NCBI GenBank assembly: GCA_945859605.1
Contig: OX243827.1
Coordinates: forward strand, 27,750,552 to 27,814,551
Reading direction: 5' to 3'
DNA length: 64,000 nucleotides
From: Lumbricus rubellus
Taxonomy: Eukaryota; Annelida; Clitellata; Crassiclitellata; Lumbricidae
How positions within the stretch are numbered: the stretch's first letter is position 1; each line of letters starts with the position of its first letter. Positions 12,301-21,433 of this stretch are shown one piece after another. Made by a program: the position numbers and the translations under genes. The notes below the pieces were generated by a model. It saw only the letters and a program-made list of their open reading frames with translations, searched no databases and was not told where the DNA came from.

Positions 12301-15164
12301 CACCACCACCACCACCACCACCACCACAAGCACTCAACACCACCACAAGCACTCAACACCACCACCACCAGCCAGGACGAACTCTTGACACCTGTTGGTT
12401 TTCTTCCATCTGTCCCATGATCTGAGTAGCGCCGTGGAATCGTTCCTCCTTTCTTCTCCGTTCGATTCCCTCCTCCATCTCGATCGCATTCCTCCGATCC
12501 ACTTCCATCGCTCGATCCATCCGTCGATCCACCGCCATCCTCTCTCGCCTCATCAGGTTCTTCTCGGCCACCTGGGCGTCTCGAATCGCGAGCACCTTTG
12601 CACCGTGGATCAACTGCGGTCGGAAGAAAAGTGCCAAAACAAAACATGGAAAAGTGCCAAAAACATTGCTTATGGAAACATGACAAAAACATGGAAATCA
12701 TGCCAAAAACATTGCTTGTGGAAAATGCCAAAACATGAGAAAATGCCAAAAACATTGCTTATGGAGAATGTCAAAAGCAGTGATCATGGATAATGACAAA
12801 AACATTGCTTGTGGAAAAATTACAAAGACATGAGAAAATGACAAGAGCATTGCTTATGGAGAATGTCAAAAGAAGCGATCATGGATAAAGCTAAAAACAT
12901 TGCTTGTACACAAATGGCAAAAACATTGCTAAATAATGCCAAAAACATTGCTTACAGCAAAATGCTAAAACATAGATCATAAAAATGCCAAAACATTGCT
13001 TATGGAAACAATGTCAAAAACATTGCTCATGGAAAAATGCCAAAAGTGTTGCTTATCGAAAGTGCCAAAAACCGCACTCTCCACGATACAATGCGAGCCC
13101 TTTTCAACCAATGGGCCACTGAATCCCTTTACAACATCGTCGTGACTGTTCAGCACTTTAAGAGGTTCTTATGAATTAATTATAACCGTATTGATCGATA
13201 AAATTTCCTCATATTGAACGATTGGACGAGCACTTGAACTACTCAAGTGACCACTTAACCACAAATGAACCATTACAAGTGACACGCTTGTCACATAATA
13301 GGTGCGAGAATATCCTTTGATTGGAGACAGACCCAGTTATGTATGTTTCATTAACGGTTTATTTACGGAATATCAAGGTCCACTTACAATAATTTTATTA
13401 TGTATTAAATTAATCACCATTAATTTATTTAATAACTCATATAATTAAAATTTATTAAGGCCTATTTATTTTTAATGGCAGTTTATTACTAATAATAATA
13501 AACACAATTTCTTTTCCTTGAGATCTAGGCCTATCATGCAGGATTTTTTATTCAGAAAAAGGGTTAGCCTACTATCAATATTTATTCTATAGCTTCTTTA
13601 ATTCTTTAAAGCATATTTTGCGCTTAATTAAGTCAACCTCGTTAAGTCGTTTTATTTCATCCTCTTGTTCGTGCAGTTGTTCAATTGCCCTCTGCGTCAG
13701 GATCTCTCGTCTCCTCTGCTCCTCCTCCTCCATTTCATTCGCCTTCCGGTTTATCTGGCGATTCAAGTCCAGAGATTTCATGTAGGCACGACGCGTTTCC
13801 ATTCCACTCTGCAAACAAAGATAAGACAGACGATAACATCATCGATATTACCGTTGATAACATCGTCAATATTACCGTTGACAACATCGTCGACATTACT
13901 GTTGATAACATCGCCGATTATACCGTCGATATTACCGTTGATAAAACACCCAATAAATAGATTACAGTCGACGATAATAATTATAGTGACTGACAGAGAA
14001 CAGGTGAAAAAAGGGTTATAGGCCTATTATAGGCTATACCAGCTATACTTTAATCGATCATAATAGTAGCTAATAATAGTCGCTAAGATAGTCGTTACCG
14101 CAGTCGTTAACAAAGTCGCTAACACAGTTGTTAATAGCCTAGGCCTATAGCCTAGTCGCAAATATAGTTGGAAAATAGTCATTAATATACTCGTTAAAAG
14201 AGTCGTTAACATAGTCGCTAGCATAGTCGTTATTATTGCCGCCAATATAGTTGCTTAACTTAAGCTATGTAGGCCTATGTATGTGCACTTGTTATAGCGC
14301 CCCATCAAGCTCTCTCTACTCAGAGGCGCTCCCGAATGCAGAGCGGACACTGCATCGGAGTTTCACGCCGAAGCGCTTAGTAATTGCGAGTGAAAGACTT
14401 GTCCAAGGTCCCTACGAAGCGGCTTGAGGTGGATTCGAACCTGCAACCCTCCGGCTAAAATGCAACGAACATAGCCTACCCACTACACCACCACGCCCCA
14501 CAAACAGTAATAGCCTGCTATGTACGATATACTACGTGCCATTTCCTCCTCCTTTATGGCCATCAGTCGTTCCGTTTCTCGTTTCTGGTCTGCTTCGACT
14601 CTTGCGGAGTTCTTGATCCTCTCAAAGTCCAACGATTGCAGAAGCAGAGGCTCAGACGGCACGGTGTCCCTCACGTCAGGAATGCTATGATAGAAGAACG
14701 CACGTAGCAAAACCATCTCTCAGCATGATTTAGTCAGTAGGCGCAGGTAAATAAGTAAGTAGGTAAACAAGTAAGTAAGTAAATAAGTAAGTAAGTAAAT
14801 AAGTAAGTAAGCAAGTGAATAAGTAAGTAAGCAAAAAGTAAGTAAGAAAGTAAATAAGTAAGTTAGCAAGTAAATAAGTAAGTAAGCAAGTAAATAAGTA
14901 AGTAATCAAGTAAATAAGTAAGTTAGCAAGTAAATAAGTAAGTTAGCAAGTAAATAAGTAAGTAAGCAAGTAAATAAGTAAGTAATCAAGTAAGGAAGTA
15001 AGTTAGCAAGTAAATAAGTAAGTAAGCAAATAAATAAGTAAGTAAGCAAGTAAATAAGTAAGTAAGTAAGTAAGGAAGTAAGTGAGCGAATGAGTAAGTA
15101 AATATAATTGTTCATAAAGTAAGTAAGCTAGTAGGTATGTATAATAGTCCACAACGTAGGTGTG

Positions 15165-15223
<59 letters not shown>

Positions 15224-15684
15224 TGTAGCCTACACTAAAATGCAGATAAGATACTGGTATAGAGCAAAGAATATACTTACTTACTCACTCACTTATCAAT
15301 TGCAAATGTCAGACTCCAAAACAACTCACACGAGGCTGCGAATTTGATCCCGGGTCACGATCTGAACTGTCCGTTTCTTTGTCTGCTTCGTCGTATCTTC
15401 CTTTCCCTGTCTGCCTCTCTCTCGCTCCGCTGCTTCCCTCTCCAGCGGAGTCTCTCCAATAATTCCGATTCCATTGATTTTATTCTGACGAAGCTTGAAC
15501 GCCGTTGAGAATCCGAACAAGCTCTCATCGACCTCTGACACAGGTGCTATCGTGTGGTAGTGGTAGGATGGACCACGACGAGCAGTTGATAACGACCACA
15601 CCGACCCACCATAGTCACTGTACGGCTGTTGTGTTGTAACATGCGAATCAATCAATTAATTAATCAATCAAATAAGCAATCAAT

Positions 15685-15774
<90 letters not shown>

Positions 15775-16446
15775 ATCAATCAGTCATTCATTCATTCATT
15801 CATTCATTCATTCATTCATTCATTCATTCATTCATTCATTCGGTCGGCCAATCAACTAAGCTGACTACCTTTTCTTTAGTCGTTTGGTCGTAACCTTCTG
15901 AAAATATTTCATTTTCTCTGTCCCAAAAAACTGCTGACTCCTTTTTTTGGGAGGGGGCTAAGTCGAAATCTCATGAAAATATTAATTTAAATTTTCCCTG
16001 TCCAAAAAAACCTCATGAACTTTTTGGGATGACTTAGCCCCTAGCTTAATTACCTCCCTCTGGCGCAGCCACTGTTTACCAAGGCTTTCTTCAACAACGG
16101 TTAGCATATTCGATCAACAAAGTTTGTTGATCGAATAACCGGGGTCAATGACAGCAAGCCTGACTGGTTCAAACAATCCTTTTACGCCTAAAGTGTTGCA
16201 ATGTATAATAGACGACAGTTTCATTGTGCTTCTGCACACAGTTCGTCCCTCTGTCCAGTAGGACTACCATCAAAGAAACATTGAAACAATTATTATTATT
16301 GTTTTTTACATTGGGAAATTGTGACAGCCTATATGTAGGCTACATCCGAATAGGCCTAATCCTGACCTTCGCAACCAAAGCTAAACTCTCACTCTTAAAC
16401 TCTTTAGCCTATAATACCAACAGCAACAACCGTGAATACTCACCAT
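9371..16446 (-). CDS. CFAP45: CFAP45 (CCDC19) ciliary microtubule inner protein, 9 coding exons
   Basis: Coiled-coil protein of motile cilia; CFAP45 is known to line the lumen of axonemal doublet microtubules. Coding exons on the minus strand: 16446-16444 (ATG only), 15625-15330, 14684-14536, 13808-13638, 12613-12392, 11873-11640, 10755-10448, 10044-9820 and 9449-9371 (TGA at 9373-9371). Recognition rests on SEVDESLFG near the N-terminus, TRDQIRSLV, an AIRDAQ segment followed by long Arg/Glu-rich helices, LLAVEAQRERAEFERVLR, EVKRRKLQELR, and a short C-terminal exon matching the known end of the family. Length is about 561 residues, against about 550 in vertebrates. Junctions join in phase except exon 3 to exon 4, which has one extra base under GT-AG rules. 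The start is chosen because ATG followed directly by GTGAGT lies at 16446, and joining it to exon 2 gives an M-P N-terminus in phase. No signal peptide or membrane segment is seen, as expected for an axonemal protein. Confidence 0.9.
9475..9705. repeat. AGAACAATAGAACAAGAAT minisatellite
   Basis: Degenerate units of roughly 20 bp built on GAACAATAGAACAAGAATAGAA repeat through the last intron of CFAP45. No coding content. Confidence 0.85.
10827..11132. mobile_element. hAT-type MITE in CFAP45 intron
   Basis: Starts CATGGGCGTCCTCAG and ends with the near-complement CTGCGGACGCCCATG. It is flanked by a perfect 8-bp duplication CTCCCAGA (10819-10826 and 11133-11140). It is 306 bp, has no ORF, and is related by its termini to 540-986. 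Confidence 0.85.
11466..11612 (+). mobile_element. Short MITE-like repeat, AGGGTGAGAATTG family
   Basis: Begins CAGGGTGAGAATTGCCG and ends in TTTCCACAATTCTTACACTGA, which is roughly complementary to the start. Related copies lie at 18712-18883 and 19757-19900 and, partial and reversed, at 2277-2337. Internal words TTTCAACCCCCAGTCTTTCTTAGA and GTTAAAGTCT are shared. Confidence 0.65.
12185..12375. repeat. CCA/CAC trinucleotide array
   Basis: (CCA)n of about 150 bp with small interruptions, next to the donor side of a CFAP45 exon (12392). His- or Thr-rich frames across it are artefacts. Confidence 0.95.
12625..13075. repeat. GCCAAAAACATTGCTTATGGAAA minisatellite
   Basis: About 18 degenerate copies of a 23-29 bp unit (ATGCCAAAAACATTGCTTATGG) fill the CFAP45 intron just upstream, in transcript sense, of the exon at 12613-12392. 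Confidence 0.9.
13820..14260. repeat. Two adjoining minisatellites in a CFAP45 intron
   Basis: 13820-13955 repeats ATTACCGTTGATAACATCGT (24-bp unit). 14045-14255 repeats AGTCGTTAACATAGTCGCTA-like units of 12-20 bp. No coding signal. Confidence 0.85.
14283..14500 (-). mobile_element. tRNA-derived SINE
   Basis: Minus-strand copy: the tRNA-like head (GTGGTGTAGTGGGTA box A; GGTTCGAATCC box B) lies at high coordinates, and the GCGCTATAACAAGTGCAC tail at low coordinates. It lies in a CFAP45 intron. Confidence 0.8.
14735..15105. repeat. AAGT array
   Basis: Tetranucleotide (AAGT)n with a higher-order unit of about 24 bp (GCAAGTAAATAAGTAAGTAA). Confidence 0.95.
15160..15222. repeat. TG dinucleotide array
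   Basis: (TG)n of about 60 bp within the CFAP45 intron between exons 2 and 3. Confidence 0.95.
15640..15850. repeat. AATC and ATTC tetranucleotide arrays abutting CFAP45 exon 2
   Basis: (AATC)n to about 15780 then (ATTC)n to 15845. The array reaches within about 20 bp of the exon 2 acceptor (exon starts at 15625 on the minus strand). Confidence 0.9.
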
Positions 16447-16582
16447 TTTAAACGGGTTTAAATTCGGAGTTACATAGGCCTATTATAGCTAAAAAGGCGA
16501 AGATCTTATAATACTGTAAACACCTTTATTTCTTAAATCGTTGGCGTAATAAATCACCGCGTGCCTCCTCTGGTGTAACTAA

Positions 16583-16596
16583 GTCGTCATGACAAC
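16583..16596 (-). promoter_or_regulatory. RFX X-box upstream of CFAP45
   Basis: The 14-mer GTCGTCATGACAAC matches the ciliary X-box consensus RYYNYY-N(1-3)-RRNRAC at every position. It lies about 137 bp upstream of the CFAP45 ATG. RFX factors control many ciliary genes through X-boxes at this kind of distance. Its function here is inferred from sequence and position only. Confidence 0.6.
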
Positions 16597-17209
16597 AAAC
16601 AGTTGGTCCGCCGCGACATCTAACGGCTGGTGCCAATCGCCGTTCATTGGCTGTCGTTTAAACTCGTTTTATTCAACGACCTCTTAGGCTAGGCGCCTTT
16701 GTCGTTTAGTCAAAGATTTTAAAGCCTGCGACTTTATGAATTTGGTTTAGGCCTAATCACAGTCTGAATAAAGCGCGTAATCTATTCTGTGGTCTAGAAC
16801 TCTAGATTACCAATCAACCAATTAATTCATTCCTTCATTCAGATTGAATATTTTATAGCCTAGGCTATAGCACGCCTCAAGAAAATTAGGCTATAGGACT
16901 ACTCAGAGGCGCTCATAATAAGGCGAGGACGTGGGTGTGTTACTGTGTTTGTGAGCGCGCGTGCGCATCCCGTATCGCGCACGCGTATGTGCGTGTGTGT
17001 GTGCGAGCGCGTGTGTGGCAATGCATGGTGGTACGGTAATCATAATCTCGAAATACACGTACAATGTACGCCCTAAAATCGAAGTCGTGGAATAATAACC
17101 CAGCTTAGGCTTATTCATAGGCGCTTAGTCAAAACATAATCGATAGGCGTGGCACTCTCAAATAAAAGTGGTCAGGCAGACGACTTCATACTTAGCCTAT
17201 ATAGCCTAA

Positions 17210-17310
17210 TTATATAGGCCTATATATATTATATATATATATATATATAGGATATATATCATATATATAATAATTATATACAGGATATATATAATACTTT
17301 ATAATAATAT

Positions 17311-17350
<40 letters not shown>
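17210..17350. repeat. AT dinucleotide array
   Basis: Interrupted (AT)n between the two divergent genes. Confidence 0.9.
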
Positions 17351-18382
17351 GGACTACATAGGCCTACATAATAGGCTTAGGCCTATGTCCTAAAATAAAC
17401 AGACATCCTCCGACCATGAATAGTATTGTTCGATCGTTAGGCTTAGTAATAATGAGACACCACTGTCACACCAGTAATGCGACATCAAATTTGTAGTATT
17501 TTCTACAACCCAGCCCATAAGCCCAGTTCCCCATGCAGTAGGCTATGTCTACACAGCGCGAGATAGGCCTATTATAGGCTACGCAGGCCCTATTATACCA
17601 CATAAAAAATGGCAGGTCTTTGTGCACACACGAAGTCAAGGCATACGCGCATCATCATTATACTTTTCTCCAAATCATCGCCAGCTGCTGTTCGCTTTGA
17701 GCCAGATCGTGGTTTATAAAAAGCTGATTCAGAGACGCAAGTATATTAGTCAAAGTCAATACCAACCACGAGGATATTGCGGCCTGCAGTTCGACGTTTC
17801 AAGTCAACTTAGACCCGCCTTTTTATAGATTAAATTGCACAAAGTCGATAGAATATTCTGTAAACATGACGCGCGCGTGATAGCGTGCAGCGTGGCAGAA
17901 ATGCAAATCGATTGAAAAGCAGCAAAAAAGTTGCGCTATACGAATATTCTGAATTCTAAATTTCTTGTTTTTGATCTTGAAAATGTTGGAATACGATGTT
18001 CAGAAATCAACAGCAGACGCTTTATTTGACGGATTTAACTGAAGTCTTCAAGGATTATATTGCAAAAGTGAGATTTTCAGCGACAGGAAATTGAGGATTT
18101 CTTGCGGAAGTTCAATCAGGATAATAATCGATTTTTTGTGATGAATCAACGTTGATTGAACTGTGTATGAGTAAGCCTATAGATAGATATCATATCTGCC
18201 ATGTTTCGAACGTTAACAAGTGCTTCACGAAACGTTGGTAGCTTTACGATAGAAGTTACCAAGCGACTTTGGACTTACTAAACGTGTGATACGATTGACC
18301 TGTGTAAATTCCGAAAACCGGTGCTCTCATTAGTGTGTTGTTTAACAATTATGTGATTGTGCACGAGGAGTTGTTGACTGCT

Positions 18383-18524
18383 ATGGTCAGAGGGTTGTGT
18401 TGGCATTATGGTGGACTGGGTCAAACGTTTTGCTCTTGTGCTAACCGTATGTGATGCGGAACTTGGGACGACTTTTGATGGTCGTGCTGATGAGACTGAC
18501 GGCTTCCAGCGTCGTCCTCCATAG
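18383..18524 (+). promoter_or_regulatory. Two upstream ORFs before the Crumbs-like start codon
   Basis: A 23-codon uORF starts at 18383 and its TGA (18452-18454) overlaps the proposed main ATG (18454-18456) as TGATG. A second ATG at 18408, in another frame, runs to TAG at 18522-18524 and overlaps the main reading frame. If the transcript begins upstream of 18383, both could lower initiation at the main start; the TGATG overlap would suit reinitiation. The transcript start is unknown. Confidence 0.4.
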
Positions 18525-18613
18525 ACCTGCTGCTGCTGCTGGTGGTGGTGGTGGGGTTAGGCCAAGTCATCTCCCTCGATTCTGCTTTGTTCTCTGCCTC
18601 ATGGTTGTCACAG
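18454..18613 (+). CDS. crb: Crumbs-like exon 1: N-terminal hydrophobic leader
   Basis: Begins with ATG at 18454 and ends at a GTAAGA donor in phase 1. It encodes a basic, hydrophobic N-terminus with two candidate signal cores: [10 protein letters not shown] near the start, and [12 protein letters not shown] at the exon end after a run of Ala and Gly. The second core ends just before the first laminin-G domain, so cleavage around VTG is plausible, although the n-region would then be unusually long (about 40 residues). A GCT/GGT trinucleotide run lies inside the exon and may vary in length. A different upstream first exon cannot be excluded. Confidence 0.6.
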
Positions 18614-21292
18614 GTAAGATAAATATTGGATCATACGATCACTTAAAATATTACCCAAAATGTTTCAATGGCTACACAGTAGGCCTAAGTAGGTTAGTAG
18701 GGTAGAAGAAGTCAGGGTGAGAATTTCCAGGAGGTGTCATGGTTCGAGTGACCATTCGACACCCCTGGTCTTTCCTATAAAAGTCTCCACAGTGACGTCT
18801 TCTTTGCACACCGCATGGCAGCTCCACATGGATAATAGTTTGACCTCGACCAGTTATTTTTCTATAATTCTCAGAATGGTGAGACCCAATGCAATATTCC
18901 TATGTGGTAGCATGGTGGCATGTGTGTATGTGTGCATAGACCTAAAATTACATGCATGTGTGTGTGCGTGTATGTGTGTGCATGTGTGCTTCTGTATGCA
19001 TGGCTAGTTCAGTTTTGGTAAAACTTCTTTGAACTGTCACTTCTTTTGTCATTGTGCATATCTACCATTGATACTGCTAAGTACTGCTACTACCACCGCT
19101 ATACCACTATAACCACCATATACCACTACCACTGCTACTACTCCTAATATTAATAACAATAAGAATAAGAATAGGAATGATAAATAACAATAATAATAAT
19201 TATACTAGTAGCAGTAATGATAACAATATCATTAGTGATAATAATTATGATACCAACGATACTAATGATCTTCTGTTGAAGATAATTAACAACTTTTATT
19301 TCAATTGTTTTTCAGTTGGATCGGATCTGTATTTTGACATCAACGCCTACCTCCGATATGGCGCTGGACGCAACATTCTCGCTGGAATAGAGTCACAGCT
19401 GTCTTTCCGATTCCGCTACTGCAATGACCACGGCATCCTGCTCTACCAGGATGGCAAAAGTGGATTCTTTGCATTGGGCGTCAATTCCCGCAGGATCTAC
19501 TTGGAATGGCAGACCTCCGCCAAGATAATTGAAGTAAGAGAAGGACAATAAGAACAATGGCAGCAGTAGGCCTTATAGCATTCTGTTGTATAGGAGTGGG
19601 GACGTTATTTGCACAAGGTCAGTGTTTTGTCAAGTCACTAAGTGGTGATATGAAAATTGCAATTACGATAGTTGTTTAATACTGCTATTGATAGTATAGT
19701 GGTATTGGATTAGTGAAGGTAGTTATACAGTTTTGATGGTAGCAATACCTAGTAGTAGCAGGGTGAGAATTGGCAGGGGCTTGAGGGGTTCAACATCCCT
19801 AGTCTTTCTTAGAACCCCATAGTAAAGTCTTCACTGCACTACCCAATGCCACAAAAATCAAAGTTATGTTTCTACAATTCTCATACTGAGTAGCAGCTAC
19901 ATCAGTGTTTGGAGTATCAGTAATTGAGTTGATACTTATAGAACTTAGTAATAGTACCGTGGTATGACTATAGTTGTTACGGTGGTGGTAGTGATAGTGT
20001 TGGTAATAGTAATGGCAGTCGCAATAGTTGTGGTAGTGCAGTAGTAGTACTAGTAGTGGTAGTAGAGGCTGTAGAGCTCAGCAGTTATGACAGTAATACA
20101 TATGGCTATGTACTGTGCAGAGGTAGCATACCGGACTTACCGGTATTAGTCTTAATCCTAATCTCCAGATTAATGTAACGCCCAGATTAGGCTTAGCTTC
20201 AGTCTGTTCACCTGTATGCAATTATCAGCACAGTAGTAGTAATAACAGCTGTAGTATTTACTGTGATAAGATAGTTTACCTGTACCATTAATTGGTACCA
20301 CAGGTAAAATCGTTAGATATAATGAGAGTAAAAGAATATGGGCATTAGTAGGTAGACGTATTGTAATAATAATAGTACTGGTTCACCAGATATTTATAAA
20401 TAATTGCAAAAACATTAAAATAATCATTTTCATCAATTCATTCATGAAAGAATATAAATTATAGCACCTCTTGAAGAAAATTACTCGGGTACCCCCGCCC
20501 CCTTCCCCGACTCCAGAACGGCCAAAAGAAGCAGAACTTTCTCTGCAAGCAGGGGGGCTTATTGATAGTGCCAGAGAGTGACCTAAAGAAAACAGATGCA
20601 CAATAATAACGGCGATAAGCAACACAAACGTTTATTTGATAAACAATCAACGACATTTTTCAATGCGTGATATGGCATTGATAATTAACGTTTTACAGGT
20701 GTCTAAATTTAACTGCCCACTAAGACAGAGAGAGAGAGAGAGAGACAGCCTATCATTATAATCGTAGATGATACAGCTAAGGTGTAAGTTCGTAAGTAAG
20801 AACGAGGAATATTTCTGTCTTGTCGTAAGCCAATATTAATCAAACGGGGGCTAGAATTTAGGCGAAACGAACTCTCAATGTAAATTTTATTATTGACCTA
20901 AGAAAACAGTCTATGCCTTAGACCGAGAGCGCTTGATCGAATTGATTGTGATTATAATAGTTATAATAATAATAATAATAATACTCTTCCTGTCTCCCAC
21001 GAGTTTGTGCCCATCGCTATTGAAACGTTGGGCCCCATCAATCGCGGGGGTCGGGAATTTTTATTGGAGTTGGGCCGCCGTTGTGCCGCTGTTTCCGGCG
21101 ATCCAAGGGAGATTGTCTACCTCTTCCAGAGGATTTCCATCTGCACACAGCGTTTCAACGCCGTTGCTTTTAGAGGAACTTTTGCACCACACCCCGGGGA
21201 CGATATCAATGCACTCTATGCTTGAACACATTTCTGTTTTTTGTTTTGTTTTCGGCTTGAGTGGTTTTTTCAATAAATGTGGAAGTTATAAT

Positions 21293-21371
<79 letters not shown>

Positions 21372-21376
21372 GCATG

Positions 21377-21433
<57 letters not shown>

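Larger units (their letters stand above)
16447..18382. other. Intergenic region between divergent CFAP45 and Crumbs-like genes
   Basis: About 2.0 kb separates the two start codons. Apart from the X-box at 16583 it holds an AT microsatellite (17210-17350), CG-rich GT/GC alternation near 16930-17030 and many TAGGCCTA words. No further coding signal is seen. It presumably contains both promoters, but no TATA box can be assigned with confidence. Confidence 0.5.

Noticed and set aside
16930..17030. GT/GC alternation as a promoter or Z-DNA control element
   Set aside because: Short and degenerate, with no positional evidence beyond lying between the two genes.
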